DNA from: Glacieibacterium sp038210595
Lineage (GTDB): Bacteria; Pseudomonadota; Alphaproteobacteria; Sphingomonadales; Sphingomonadaceae
Length of the DNA stretch: 64,000 bases
Assembly: GCA_038210595.1 (NCBI GenBank)
Contig: JBBQWN010000006.1
Location: 48,509 to 112,508 of the forward strand
Reading direction: 5' to 3'
Shown here: one piece after another, positions 50,036-59,157 of the stretch
How the letters are laid out: every line of letters begins with the position of its first letter
How positions within the stretch are numbered: position 1 is the first letter of the stretch
The notes under the pieces: generated by a model
What the model saw: only the letters and a program-made list of their open reading frames with translations
Told to the model about the DNA's origin: nothing
Database searches by the model: none
Program-made: the position numbers and the translations under genes

Positions 50036-51685
50036 ATGTCCGAACGTGAATCGATGCCCTACGACCTGGTCATCGTCGGCGGTGGCCCGGCGGGCCTGTC
50101 GGCGGCGATCCGGGCCAAGCAGGCGGCGGCGAAAGCCGGCATCGAGCTGGCGGTGTGCGTGCTGGAGAAGGGCTCCGAGATCGGCGCGCACATCCTGTCG
50201 GGCGCGGTCGTCGATCCGCGTGCACTGGACGAGCTGCTGCCCGACTGGAAGGAGCTCGACAGCCCGCTGACCGTGCCCGTCACGCACAACCACCACTGGA
50301 TCCTGACGGAAACGAAGCAGTACGAGGTGCCGCACTGGGTGCTGCCGCCGTTCCTGAACAACAAGGGCTGCTACACCGTCAGCCTCGGCAATTTCTGCCG
50401 CTGGCTGGCGACGCAGGCGGAAGCGCTCGGCGTCGAGATTTTCCCCGGCTTCGCGGCCGCCGAGATCCTGTGGAACGACGATGGCTCGGTGAAGGGCGTC
50501 GCCACCGGCGACATGGGTGTCGCCAAGGACGGGACGCGCAAGGACAGCTACCAGCCCGGCCTTGAACTCCACGCCAAGTACACCTTCTTTGCCGAAGGCG
50601 TGCGCGGCCATTTGTCGAAGCAGCTGATCCGCCACTTCGACCTTGCCAAGGACGCGCAGCCACAAATCTACGGCCTCGGCATCAAGGAACTATGGGACAT
50701 CGACCCGGCCAAGCACGTGCCCGGCACCGTCATCCACTCGCAGGGCTGGCCGCTGACCGACGCCAACGGCGGCAGCTTCATCTACCACCAGGCGAACGGG
50801 CAGGTCGCGCTCGGGTTCGTCACCTGGCTCAATTACTCGAACCCGTATCTGTCGCCGTTCGAGGAGATGCAGCGCTGGAAGACGCACCCCGCTGTGCGCT
50901 CGCTGCTCGAGGGCGGGCGGCGGGTCAGCTACGGTGCGCGGGCGATCAACGACGGCGGCTGGCAGTCGGTGCCCAAGCTGACCTTCCCCGGCGGCGCGCT
51001 GATCGGGTGCAGCGCCGGCTTCGTCAACGTGCCCCGCATCAAGGGCAGCCACACCGCGATGAAGACCGGCATGATGGCCGCCGACGCCGCCGTCGAGGCG
51101 ATCGTCTCGCAGCGCACCAGCGATGAACTGGCGGCCTACCAGACCGCCTACGAGGGCAGCTGGGTCTATGACGAGCTGCGCCGCGTTCGCAACATGCTGC
51201 CGATGATCGAGAAGCTGGGCGATGCCATCGGCACGCCGCTGGCGGGCATCAGCATGTGGCTGGAGCATCTCGGGCTGCGCCTGCCGTTCACGCTCGGCCA
51301 CCACAAGGACAACGAGCAGCTGAAGAAGAAGGGCGACGCCACCCCGATCAAATACCCGAAGCCCGACGGCGTCATCACCTTCGATCGGCTGTCGAGCGTG
51401 TTCCTGTCGAACACCAACCACGAGGAGGACCAGCCGGTCCACCTGACGCTGCGCGACCCCGACGTGCCGATCAAGTTCAACCTGCCGACCTACGACGAGC
51501 CGGCGCAGCGCTATTGCCCGGCCGGCGTCTACGAGGTCGTCGGGCAGGAGGAGGGCACGCCCCGCTTCCAGATCAACGCGCAGAACTGCGTCCACTGCAA
51601 GACCTGCGATATCAAGGACCCGACCCAGAACATCAACTGGGTGGTGCCCGAAGGCGGCGGCGGACCGAATTACCCGAATATGTGA
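50036..51685 (+). CDS. Electron-transfer flavoprotein-ubiquinone oxidoreductase
   Basis: 549 aa. Passes electrons from reduced ETF to ubiquinone, the outlet for acyl-CoA dehydrogenases. FAD motif YDLVIVGGGPAGLSAAIRAK, membrane-dipping segments with GxG, KGSHTAMKTGMMAADAA, and the C-terminal 4Fe-4S site YCPAGVYEV..QINAQNCVHCKTCDIKDPTQNINW (four Cys). Highly conserved and intact. Divergent from the UDG gene with 97 bp between. Confidence 0.97.
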   Translation: MSERESMPYDLVIVGGGPAGLSAAIRAKQAAAKAGIELAVCVLEKGSEIGAHILSGAVVDPRALDELLPDWKELDSPLTVPVTHNHHWILTETKQYEVPHWVLPPFLNNKGCYTVSLGNFCRWLATQAEALGVEIFPGFAAAEILWNDDGSVKGVATGDMGVAKDGTRKDSYQPGLELHAKYTFFAEGVRGHLSKQLIRHFDLAKDAQPQIYGLGIKELWDIDPAKHVPGTVIHSQGWPLTDANGGSFIYHQANGQVALGFVTWLNYSNPYLSPFEEMQRWKTHPAVRSLLEGGRRVSYGARAINDGGWQSVPKLTFPGGALIGCSAGFVNVPRIKGSHTAMKTGMMAADAAVEAIVSQRTSDELAAYQTAYEGSWVYDELRRVRNMLPMIEKLGDAIGTPLAGISMWLEHLGLRLPFTLGHHKDNEQLKKKGDATPIKYPKPDGVITFDRLSSVFLSNTNHEEDQPVHLTLRDPDVPIKFNLPTYDEPAQRYCPAGVYEVVGQEEGTPRFQINAQNCVHCKTCDIKDPTQNINWVVPEGGGGPNYPNM

Positions 51686-51707
51686 CCGGTGGTCAGTAGT
51701 TAACAAT

Positions 51708-51741
51708 TGCTTTCCAAAGCACGGCTGCTAGCGTCCGGACG
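51708..51741 (+). promoter_or_regulatory. Palindromes before PEP-CTERM gene 51764
   Basis: TGCTTT-CC-AAAGCA (51708-51721) and CGTCCGGACG (51732-51741) lie in the 78-bp gap. A TTAACAAT element (51701-51708) precedes. No element like TGTCGG..TTTACA and no good -24/-12 is here, so control may differ from the other PEP-CTERM genes. Confidence 0.35.
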
Positions 51742-51763
51742 ACAGGGTTTCCGGGGGCTATCG

Positions 51764-52369
51764 ATGATCAAGTTTTCTGCTGCGGCTTTGGCGCTGGTCG
51801 TGGCGCTGCCGGCTGCCGCGGTAACGGTCACATATGGCGCGGGTTCGGACTATGCGGGCACGACGCTGACCGAGACGTTCGACGGCGCGACGGCCGGTAA
51901 CTTCACGCAGAGCTTCACCGACACCATCGGCGGCGTCGATTTCGCCTACACCGACGTCAACGTCGGTGACTATGGCTACGGCAACGGCACCAACTATGCC
52001 GGATCCTATGTCGGGGTCGGGTTCGCGTCGCCGGGTAGCTTCACGCTCGGGTTCGAGGGTGCCCAGCGCTATTTCGGCCTGCTGATCACCTCGTCCGATC
52101 CGACCAACGCACTGACCTTCTACAGTGGCGAGACGGCGGTGTTCAGCTATGCCGTCGGCAGCAACTTCTCGGGCTCCAGCTTCGTCAACTTCGCGTTTGG
52201 GTCGCAGTCGTTCGATTCGGTGGTGTTCACCGCCGGGCCGGGCACCGGCTTCGAGAGCGACAACCACACCATCGCCGCGGTGCCGGAGCCGGCGACCTGG
52301 GCGCTGATGATCGGCGGCTTCGGCCTGGTCGGGGGAACGCTGCGGCGCCGTCGCGCGGTGCCCGCGTAA
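51764..52369 (+). CDS. PEPxxWA-CTERM sorting domain protein
   Basis: 201 aa from ATG 51764 (MIKFSAAALALVVALPAAAV). Beta-rich, Gly/Ser/Thr/Asn-rich: TFDGATAGNFTQSFTDT, YGYGNGTNYAGSYVGVGF, GLLITSSDPTNALTFYSGETAV. C-terminus VPEPATWALMIGGFGLVGGT, then RRRRAVPA. Weakly similar in layout to the other three. Exosortase substrate of unknown role. It sits between ETF-QO and the TPR gene, so it is probably an insertion in an otherwise housekeeping order. Confidence 0.88.
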   Translation: MIKFSAAALALVVALPAAAVTVTYGAGSDYAGTTLTETFDGATAGNFTQSFTDTIGGVDFAYTDVNVGDYGYGNGTNYAGSYVGVGFASPGSFTLGFEGAQRYFGLLITSSDPTNALTFYSGETAVFSYAVGSNFSGSSFVNFAFGSQSFDSVVFTAGPGTGFESDNHTIAAVPEPATWALMIGGFGLVGGTLRRRRAVPA

Positions 52370-52442
52370 GTTGCGCGCGATGCCGGTCCGCGGACCGGCA
52401 CCGCTCTTCCCTTCATCGCCGCGCCGGGGCAAGGTCGCGCGC

Positions 52443-54113
52443 ATGAAGTCCGCCCTCGCGCTCGTCCTGTTCGCTGCCGCGACCGCCGTGCAGGCGGTGC
52501 CGCGCGCTGTCGCGCCAGCCGGCGGCGGGGCGCGCGACTATGTGCTCGGCCGCTATGCCGCTGACAACGACCGGCTGCCCGACGCGGCACGCTATGCCGA
52601 TGCGGCGCGGCAGCGCGATCCCGCCGACCCGGCGCTGACCCAGCGCGCCTTCGAGCTGGCGGTGATTGCCGGCGACGAGCGGCTCAGCGTCCAGCTGGCG
52701 AACAAGCTGGCGGGGACACCGCAGGCCGATTCGACCGTCGCGCTGATCCGCCTGCAGGATGCGCTGCAGCGCCGCGACTGGAAGGCTGCGGAGTCGGTCC
52801 GCGCCGGCATCGCCAACGTCGGCTATGCCACCGTCATCGCGCCGATCGTCGAGGCGTGGATCCTCTACGGCCGCGGCCAGACCGATGCGGCGCTGGCCCG
52901 GCTCGAGCCCGCGGCGATGACCGGCTTCGCCAAATCCTATGTCGCGGAGGCGCGCGCGCACATGCTGGCCGCCGCCGGGCGCTGGCGCGAGGCGGCCGCC
53001 GCCTATCACGACCTGCGCGCCGGCAGCGGACCGGGAATCAGCTACCTGCTGGTCGGCGAAGCGGACGCGCTCCAGCAGGCCGGCGATACCGCAGGCGCGG
53101 CGAAGACGCTCGAGGGTTCCAACGACCCGGTCACCGCGCAGGGACGGGCGCGGCTGGCAGCAGGCAAGCGCATCGGCGCGCTGGCGGTCGATCCGCGTAC
53201 CGGTGTCGCCTGGGTGTGCGCACGGCTGGCGACCGACCTGTCGCGCGACAAGCCGGTGGCGCTGGCGCTGGTGTTCGCGCGGGTCGCGACCTTCCTTGCG
53301 CCCGGCAACGGCGCGACCTGGCTGATCGCCGGCGAGGTGCTGTCGCACAGCGGTTATGACGATGCCGCGCTGGCCGCCTTTGGCCGCATCGATGCCGGTG
53401 ACCCGCTCGCCACTGCGGCGGCGGCGCGCAAGGCCGAGGTGCTTGGCGAGGCCGGCCGCAGCGCCGAGGCGGAGGTGTCGCTGGCCGCGGCCGCGAGTGC
53501 TGCATCGGCAGACAGCGACGACTGGGCAAGGCTCGGCGACTGGCAGCGCAAGGCCGAGCGCTATGCCGAGGCCGCCAGGTCCTATGACCGTGCGATCCGG
53601 TTGGCCGCGGGCAAGCCCGCATGGATCCTGTATTTCCTGCGCGGTTCGAGCTTCGAGCAGGCGGGCGACTGGGTGGCGGCGGAGCCCGACCTGCGCGCCG
53701 CGCTGGCGCTGGCACCGGACGAGCCGACCGTGCTCAACTATCTCGGCTATGCGATGCTCGACCGTGGTCAGGATACCGCGGCGGCGAAGGCGCTGGTCGA
53801 GCGAGCGGCGCGGCTCAAGCCCGACGACGGCTTCATCGTCGATTCGCTCGGCTGGGCCCAGTTCCGCCTTGGCGACTATGATGCGGCGGTGAAGACGCTC
53901 GAGCGTGCCGTCCAATCCGAGCCCGGCGACCCGACGATCAACGAGCATCTCGGCGACGCCTATTGGCGGACCGGGCGGCGGATCGAGGCGCGCTTCCGCT
54001 GGCGCGCCGCGCTCGACCTAGATCCGACCGTCAAGCAGCGCGCCCAGATCGCGAGCAAGCTCGACTTCGGGCTCGATGTCGCCAGTGCCGAGGCAGTGCC
54101 ACCCGCACGATGA
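52443..54113 (+). CDS. Secreted tetratricopeptide repeat protein
   Basis: 556 aa from ATG 52443 (MKSALALVLFAAATAVQA; upstream in-frame residues are not signal-like). Repeats of helix pairs: ARYADAARQRDPADPALTQRAFE, then canonical TPRs near the C-terminus with YAEAARSYDRAIRLA and EPTVLNYLGYAMLDRG, WAQFRLGDYDAAVKTLERAV, GDAYWRTGRRIEARFRWRAAL. Probably a periplasmic or outer-membrane-associated scaffold. Stop overlaps the ispE start (ATGA). Confidence 0.88.
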   Translation: MKSALALVLFAAATAVQAVPRAVAPAGGGARDYVLGRYAADNDRLPDAARYADAARQRDPADPALTQRAFELAVIAGDERLSVQLANKLAGTPQADSTVALIRLQDALQRRDWKAAESVRAGIANVGYATVIAPIVEAWILYGRGQTDAALARLEPAAMTGFAKSYVAEARAHMLAAAGRWREAAAAYHDLRAGSGPGISYLLVGEADALQQAGDTAGAAKTLEGSNDPVTAQGRARLAAGKRIGALAVDPRTGVAWVCARLATDLSRDKPVALALVFARVATFLAPGNGATWLIAGEVLSHSGYDDAALAAFGRIDAGDPLATAAAARKAEVLGEAGRSAEAEVSLAAAASAASADSDDWARLGDWQRKAERYAEAARSYDRAIRLAAGKPAWILYFLRGSSFEQAGDWVAAEPDLRAALALAPDEPTVLNYLGYAMLDRGQDTAAAKALVERAARLKPDDGFIVDSLGWAQFRLGDYDAAVKTLERAVQSEPGDPTINEHLGDAYWRTGRRIEARFRWRAALDLDPTVKQRAQIASKLDFGLDVASAEAVPPAR

Positions 54114-54979
54114 CCCTGGTTCTGTCCCCGGACGGCGGGCTCGTCGAGCACGCGCCGGCCAAGCTGAACCTCGCGCTCCACGTCCGGCGGCGGCGCGACG
54201 ACGGCTATCACGATCTCGAGACGCTGTTCGCGTTCACCGCATTCGGCGATACGCTACGGGCGGCGCCCGCCGACGACCTGCGCCTGGCGGTCGAGGGCGA
54301 GTTCGCCGGTCCCGCCGGGGCAGGGGGTGACAATCTCGTGCTGCGGGCGGCGCGCGCGCTGGCCGCGGCGACGGGCACGCGCGCCGGCGCGGCGCTGACC
54401 CTGACGAAGCGCATCCCGGTAGCGGCGGGACTGGGCGGCGGCTCGGCCGATGCGGCGGCAGCGCTGCGCCTGCTCGACCGGATGTGGGCGACCGGGCAGT
54501 CGCGGCAGCAGCTGCTCGATCTCGCCGCCGGGCTGGGCGCCGATGTGCCTGCCTGTGTGGCCAGCCAGAGCTGCTTCGCTACGGGCAAGGGCGACGCGCT
54601 GGTCGCGGTCGATCCTGGGGTGGCGGGAATGCCGGTGCTGATCCTGAACCCGCGCATTCCGGTGTCGACCCCGCCGGTATTCGCCGCTTGGGACGGTGTC
54701 GATCGGGGGCCGCTGGACCCGGATGCGGACCTGCGGACGCTGCGCAACGACCTGACCGCGCCGGCGGTGACGCTGGTGCCGGCGATCGCGGCGATGCTCG
54801 ACTGGCTCGAGTCGCAGCCGGGCTTGGTGTTCGCGCGGATGTCGGGTTCGGGCGGCAGTGTCTTTGCGCTGTTCGGGGACATGGCGAGTGGGGCGGCGGC
54901 GGCGCGCACGGTACCGATACCGTGGTGGTCGGCCTATACGACGCTGCGGCGTCCGGGCGGCGACGGCGGCCCTCGATAA
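54110..54979 (+). CDS. ispE: 4-diphosphocytidyl-2-C-methyl-D-erythritol kinase
   Basis: GHMP kinase of the MEP isoprenoid pathway, 289 aa from ATG 54110, coupled to the TPR gene. APAKLNLALHVRRRRDDGYHDLETLF substrate region, ATP motif IPVAAGLGGGSADAAAAL, and C-terminal RMSGSGGSVFALF. With ispA at 23609 this gives two isoprenoid steps in the window. Confidence 0.95.
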   Translation: MTLVLSPDGGLVEHAPAKLNLALHVRRRRDDGYHDLETLFAFTAFGDTLRAAPADDLRLAVEGEFAGPAGAGGDNLVLRAARALAAATGTRAGAALTLTKRIPVAAGLGGGSADAAAALRLLDRMWATGQSRQQLLDLAAGLGADVPACVASQSCFATGKGDALVAVDPGVAGMPVLILNPRIPVSTPPVFAAWDGVDRGPLDPDADLRTLRNDLTAPAVTLVPAIAAMLDWLESQPGLVFARMSGSGGSVFALFGDMASGAAAARTVPIPWWSAYTTLRRPGGDGGPR

Positions 54980-54982
54980 TTC

Positions 54983-54999
54983 TTGCTGCGCTGCAGCAA
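54983..54999. repeat. Inverted repeat TTGCTGC-GCT-GCAGCAA
   Basis: 7-3-7 inverted repeat 4 bp after the ispE stop, not followed by T on either strand. It may be an operator or weak terminator, and it begins the 161-bp repeat-bearing gap before the small secreted gene. Confidence 0.35.
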
Positions 55000-55017
55000 A
55001 ACCATGCTAAAGAAAAA

Positions 55018-55099
55018 GTTCTGACCGGCACTCAGATTGTGCTTGACGGCGTTCTGAGTGTCACTTAAAGCGGCACTCAGTTGTTCTGAGTATCACTCA
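55018..55099 (+). repeat. Phased repeats upstream of the small secreted gene
   Basis: GTTCTGA occurs at 55018, 55051 and 55083 (33 and 32 bp apart, about three helical turns). The last two extend to GTTCTGAGTGTCACT and GTTCTGAGTATCACT. GGCACTCAG occurs at 55027-55035 and 55072-55080; CACTCAG is the reverse complement of CTGAGTG, so the unit contains inverted repeats. Confidence 0.6.
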
Positions 55100-55140
55100 A
55101 CCAGGGGCCACAAGCCGGTCCGCAAGCCAGGAGAGACGTA

Positions 55141-55446
55141 ATGATCAATCGCTTCCTCGTCGCCGCGCCGATCGCCGTCGCCATCAGCGCTGCGTTCCTC
55201 GGTGTCGCTGCCACCCCGGCGTCGGCCGCCACCATCGACTGCGCCACCACCTCCGGCAACCTGCGCGCCGCTGCCGCCACTGCCGCTCCGGACGCCGCCC
55301 GCAAGGCGATGACCGCGATCCGCACCGGCGAGGCGCTGTGCAAGGACGATGCCCGTCCGGAAGCCGCCAAGAAGTTCGCCATCGCCGCCAAGGCGCTCGG
55401 TGTCGACATGGCTTCGCTGAGCGGCGCCACCACCGCCTCCAACTAA
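55141..55446 (+). CDS. Small secreted Ala-rich protein of unknown function
   Basis: 101 aa. ATG 55141 follows AGGAGAGACGTA. Signal peptide to about AASA (VAISAAFLGVAATPASA). Mature part of about 72 residues has two Cys (IDCATTSGNL and ALCKDDARPE) and is Ala/Lys-rich: KKFAIAAKALGVDMASL. A strong terminator follows and an unusual repeat cluster precedes, so it is probably monocistronic and well regulated. No family recognised. Confidence 0.72.
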   Translation: MINRFLVAAPIAVAISAAFLGVAATPASAATIDCATTSGNLRAAAATAAPDAARKAMTAIRTGEALCKDDARPEAAKKFAIAAKALGVDMASLSGATTASN

Positions 55447-55477
55447 GCCCTTCGGCGGACCCCTCCCCGCCGTTCTC

Positions 55478-55519
55478 GGGCCGCCCGGCAGCGCAACCGC
55501 CGGGCGGCCCCTTTCTTTT
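55478..55519 (+). terminator. Rho-independent terminator after the small secreted gene
   Basis: 12-bp stem GGGCCGCCCGGC / GCCGGGCGGCCC (55478-55489 with 55499-55510), 9-nt loop, followed by CTTTCTTTT. Confidence 0.9.
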
Positions 55520-55547
55520 GCGCAGGCTCCCCGGCATCACCGGCGGC

Positions 55548-56291
55548 ATGACCCAAGTCCCGGCCTCCGGTGGCCGTCGCATTGCCGGCAGTTCTCCGCT
55601 GATCATCGTTGCCGACCATGCGTCGGACGTGGTCCCGCCGGGCATCGATCTCGGCGTCCATCCCGAGATCATGGCGACGCATATCGCGGTCGACCTTGGC
55701 GTCGACCGCCTGAGCCTGGCGCTGTCGGCGGCGCTCGCGGCTCCTGCGTTGCTCGGCGATGTCTCGCGCTTGGTCATCGACCTCAACCGCGAGCCCGACT
55801 CGCCCGGCCTGATACCGGCGTCGAGTGACGGCATCCTGATCCCCGGCAATGCGGCGATGCCGGATGCCGAGCGCGCCCGGCGCATCGCCGCGCACCATGC
55901 GCCCTATCACGACACGCTGTCTGCCATGATCGATGCCACCAACCCGGCGCTGATCGTCAGCGTTCACAGTTTCACCCCGGCGCTGACCAGCCGCGACGAG
56001 CCGCGGCCGTGGCCGGTCGGCATCCTCTACAACGAAGACGACCGGGCCGCCCGGATCGCGTTGCCGTTGCTGGCCGACGCGGGACTCAACCCCGGCGACA
56101 ATCAGCCTTATTCCGGGCGGCACCTGAACTACACGATGGACCGCCACGCGGAGGCGCGCGGCTTGCCGTATCTCGGTATCGAGGTGCGCCAGGACGGACT
56201 GGCAGACGACGCAGGTATGGCGCGCTGGGCGGCGGTGCTGGCGCGGGTGATCGTGGAGTGCCTGCGGGTCAGCGCCCGCCCAGGCCCATAA
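55548..56291 (+). CDS. N-formylglutamate amidohydrolase-family protein
   Basis: 247 aa from ATG 55548 (MTQVPASGGRRIAGSSPLII); in-frame upstream sequence runs through a terminator. IIVADHASDVVPP (metal His), HIAVDLGVDRLSLALSAAL, RLVIDLNREPDSPGLIP (DLNR motif), VSVHSFTPAL, and YLGIEVRQDGLADDAG. Distinct from the copy at 8712 and shorter; this second type may act on other N-acyl or formyl substrates. Its 3' end overlaps the convergent EF-hand gene by 23 bp. Confidence 0.87.
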   Translation: MTQVPASGGRRIAGSSPLIIVADHASDVVPPGIDLGVHPEIMATHIAVDLGVDRLSLALSAALAAPALLGDVSRLVIDLNREPDSPGLIPASSDGILIPGNAAMPDAERARRIAAHHAPYHDTLSAMIDATNPALIVSVHSFTPALTSRDEPRPWPVGILYNEDDRAARIALPLLADAGLNPGDNQPYSGRHLNYTMDRHAEARGLPYLGIEVRQDGLADDAGMARWAAVLARVIVECLRVSARPGP

Positions 56292-56682
56292 GCAGCGACG
56301 CCAGCTGCTTCTCCTCGACGCTGACCACGCCGTCGCCGTTGGTATCGGCGGTGTCGAACAGCCGCAGTGGACGCGCCTCGGCCTGCGCCAGGGTGATGCG
56401 GCCGCTGCCCTCGGTATCGGCGCGCTCGAACCAGCGGGCGCCGACATGGTCGAAGACGGCCAGCTCGCCGCGCCGCTCCGGGGCGCGGGCCTGGCGTTCG
56501 CGATAGGCCACGAACTCGCGCTCGGTGACGAAGCCGTCGCGGTTGCTGTCCATGGCCGCGAACTGGTGCCGGACCACCGCGACGACCTCGCGCCGCGCGA
56601 TCGGCCGGTCGGGCAGGTCGTCGACGCCCTGCGCCGTAGCGGCGCTCCCCGCCAGCGCCAGAATGAGCATGAGGTGACGCAT
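56269..56682 (-). CDS. Secreted EF-hand protein
   Basis: 137 aa, signal peptide MRHLMLILALAGSAATAQ. ATG follows AAGGAGTAGCTG. Three EF-hand-like loops: DSNRDGFVTEREF, DTEGSGRITLAQAE and DTNGDGVVSVEEK. The first and third have the full D-x-N-x-DG pattern; the second has S in place of D. Probably periplasmic calcium binding. It lies 44 bp downstream of glmM on the same strand. Confidence 0.87.
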   Translation of the reverse strand: MRHLMLILALAGSAATAQGVDDLPDRPIARREVVAVVRHQFAAMDSNRDGFVTEREFVAYRERQARAPERRGELAVFDHVGARWFERADTEGSGRITLAQAEARPLRLFDTADTNGDGVVSVEEKQLASLLMGLGGR

Positions 56683-56726
56683 CGCAGCTACTCCTTGCGA
56701 GCTAAACCCCTGAGCGAGCCTCGGGT

Positions 56727-58070
56727 TCAGCCGGCCGCGCTGACCGCCGCGCAGACCTCGTCGACGACCCTTGTCACCAGGGCTGCGTCCTCGCCCTCGG
56801 CCATGACGCGGATCAGCGGCTCCGTCCCCGACTTGCGGATCAGCAGGCGGCCGGTGCCGTTCAGGCGGGCCTCAACGTCGGCGATGACGGCCTTTACCGA
56901 GGCCTGTTCGAGCGGCGCGCCGCCCTTGAAACGGACGTTCTTGAGCAACTGCGGCAACGCGTCGAAACGGTGCAGCACCTCGCTCGCGGGTCGTCCGTCG
57001 GCGACCAGCACGGCGAGGATCTGCAGCGCCGCGACCAGGCCGACGCCGGTGGTGGCGTGGTCGGCGAGGATGATGTGCCCCGACTGCTCGCCGCCGACGT
57101 TGAAGCCGCCGCTGCGCATCCGTTCGAGGACGTGGCGGTCGCCGACCGCGGTGCGTTCCAGGTCGAGGCCGAGGCCGTTCAGGTAACGCTCAAGCCCAAG
57201 GTTCGACATTACTGTCGCCACCAGGCCGCCGCCCCTGAGCAACCCGCGCGCGTGCCAGCTCGCGGCGATCACCGCCATCAACTGGTCGCCGTCGACCAGC
57301 GCGCCGGTCTCGTCGACGACGATCAGGCGGTCGGCGTCGCCGTCCAGGGCGATGCCGATGTCCGCCTTGTGCCGCACCACCTCGGACTGGAGCAGCGCCG
57401 GGTGGGTCGAGCCGACGCCGTCGTTGACGTTGAAACCGTTGGGCGCGACGCCGATCGCCTCGACGTCGGCACCCAGTTCCCACAGTGCCGCCGGCGCGAC
57501 CGAATAGGCCGCCCCGTGCGCGCAATCGACGACGATCTTCAGGCCGTCGAGGCGCAGTTCCTCAGGAAAGGTCGACTTGGCGAAGTGGATGTAGCGGCCG
57601 CGGGCGTCGTCGATGCGGCGGGCGCGACCGATCAGCGCCGGCTCGGCGAGCGGCAGCTCGGTGTCGATCAGCGCCTCGATCGCGGTCTCGTCGGCGTCGG
57701 AAAGCTTGTGGCCGTCGGGACCGAACAGCTTGATGCCGTTGTCCTGGTAAGGATTGTGGCTGGCCGAGATCATCACGCCGAGGTCGGCGCGCAGCGAACG
57801 CGTCAGCATGGCAACGGCGGGCGTCGGCATCGGGCCGATCTGGATGACGTCCATGCCGACGCTGGTGAAGCCCGCGGTCATCGCGGTCTCCATCATGTAC
57901 CCCGACAGGCGCGTGTCCTTGCCGATCACGACCCGGTGTTTGTGCGCACCGCGCAGGAAATGTGCGCCGGCGGCCTGACCGACCTTCATCGCCATGGCAG
58001 GGGTGAGCGGCGGCGTGTTGGTGCGGCCGCGGATACCGTCGGTACCGAAATACTTGCGGGAGATTGTCAT
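56727..58070 (-). CDS. glmM: Phosphoglucosamine mutase
   Basis: 447 aa, converts glucosamine-6-phosphate to glucosamine-1-phosphate for UDP-GlcNAc. MTISRKYFGTDGIRGRTN, active-site Ser in ISASHNPYQDNGIKLFGPDG, metal loop DGDADRLIVVDE, sugar loop GGEQSGHIIL, and phosphate loop RKSGTEPLIRVMAEG. Usually near ftsH/folP; here that context is lost. Confidence 0.97.
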   Translation of the reverse strand: MTISRKYFGTDGIRGRTNTPPLTPAMAMKVGQAAGAHFLRGAHKHRVVIGKDTRLSGYMMETAMTAGFTSVGMDVIQIGPMPTPAVAMLTRSLRADLGVMISASHNPYQDNGIKLFGPDGHKLSDADETAIEALIDTELPLAEPALIGRARRIDDARGRYIHFAKSTFPEELRLDGLKIVVDCAHGAAYSVAPAALWELGADVEAIGVAPNGFNVNDGVGSTHPALLQSEVVRHKADIGIALDGDADRLIVVDETGALVDGDQLMAVIAASWHARGLLRGGGLVATVMSNLGLERYLNGLGLDLERTAVGDRHVLERMRSGGFNVGGEQSGHIILADHATTGVGLVAALQILAVLVADGRPASEVLHRFDALPQLLKNVRFKGGAPLEQASVKAVIADVEARLNGTGRLLIRKSGTEPLIRVMAEGEDAALVTRVVDEVCAAVSAAG

Positions 58071-58116
58071 GAGACGCTTCTATACCGCGCCGGGGGGCCT
58101 TGGAAGGAGAGCGACA

Positions 58117-59115
58117 ATGCAGCGACGCAACCTTGGAAGCGAGCTTGAAGTCTCGGCGCTCGGCCTCGGCTGCATGGGCATGACCGGGGTCGCGGGCCTG
58201 CCCGCGATGTACGGCGTCACCGACGAGGCCGAGGCGATCGCCACCGTCCACCGCGCCATCGACCTGGGCGTGACCTTCTTCGACACCGCCGAAGTCTATG
58301 GCCCCTATACCAACGAGGAACTGCTCGGCCGCGCCGTCGCCGGCCGGCATCACGGCCTGACCATCGCGACCAAGTTCGGCTTCAAGTTCGAGGGCGGGTT
58401 GCGCGGCCTCGACTCGAGCCCGGCGCATCTGCGCGAGGTCTGCGACGCCAGCCTGCAGCGGCTCCGCCTCGAACGCATCGACCTGTTCTACCAGCACCGC
58501 GTCGACCCCGCCGTGCCGATCGAGGACACCGTCGGTGCGCTCGCCGACCTCGTCGCGGAGGGCAAGATCGGCCATATCGGGTTGAGCGAGGCGGCTCCCG
58601 AGACCCTGTTCCGCGCCGCCGCGGTCCACCCGATCGCGGCGCTGCAGTCCGAGTATTCGCTGTGGGAGCGCGGCGTCGAGGCCGGCATCCTGCCCGCCTG
58701 CCGCGAACTCGGGATCGGCTTCGTGCCCTACTCGCCGCTCGGGCGCGGCTTTTTGGCGGGGACGGCGAAGCGCGCCGAGGAGTATCCGGACGGCGACTAC
58801 CGCAAGAACGATCCGCGCTACCAGGGCGCGAACTATGAGGCGAACCTCGCTGCGTTGGAGGCGGTCAAGGCGGTCGCCGACCGGCACGGCGTCAGCGCCG
58901 CGCAGGTGGCGCTGGCCTGGCTGCTGGCGCAGGGCGACGACATCGTGCCGATTCCGGGCGCCAAGCGCCGCACGACGCTGGAGGATTCGATGGCAGCAGC
59001 GGACGTCGTCCTGACCGCGGCCGACCTTGCCGAGCTGGATGCCGCGTCACCGGCCGGCGCGACAGCGGGCGAACGCTACGGCAACCCGGCGATGATGGCG
59101 ATGGTGCGGCGCTAG
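58117..59115 (+). CDS. Aldo/keto reductase
   Basis: 332 aa from ATG 58117, behind GGAAGGAGA; the longer in-frame ORF lies over glmM. Asp/Tyr in FFDTAEVYGPYTNEELLG, Lys in IATKFGFKFEGG, His in FYQHRVDP, and the cofactor strand IVPIPGAKRRTTLED. It matches the YajO/AKR13 group. Divergent from glmM with 46 bp between. Confidence 0.94.
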   Translation: MQRRNLGSELEVSALGLGCMGMTGVAGLPAMYGVTDEAEAIATVHRAIDLGVTFFDTAEVYGPYTNEELLGRAVAGRHHGLTIATKFGFKFEGGLRGLDSSPAHLREVCDASLQRLRLERIDLFYQHRVDPAVPIEDTVGALADLVAEGKIGHIGLSEAAPETLFRAAAVHPIAALQSEYSLWERGVEAGILPACRELGIGFVPYSPLGRGFLAGTAKRAEEYPDGDYRKNDPRYQGANYEANLAALEAVKAVADRHGVSAAQVALAWLLAQGDDIVPIPGAKRRTTLEDSMAAADVVLTAADLAELDAASPAGATAGERYGNPAMMAMVRR

Positions 59116-59157
59116 CGCTCTCCAAGAAGGAAGCTGGAAGAGTTAAGCGGCCCCGCT

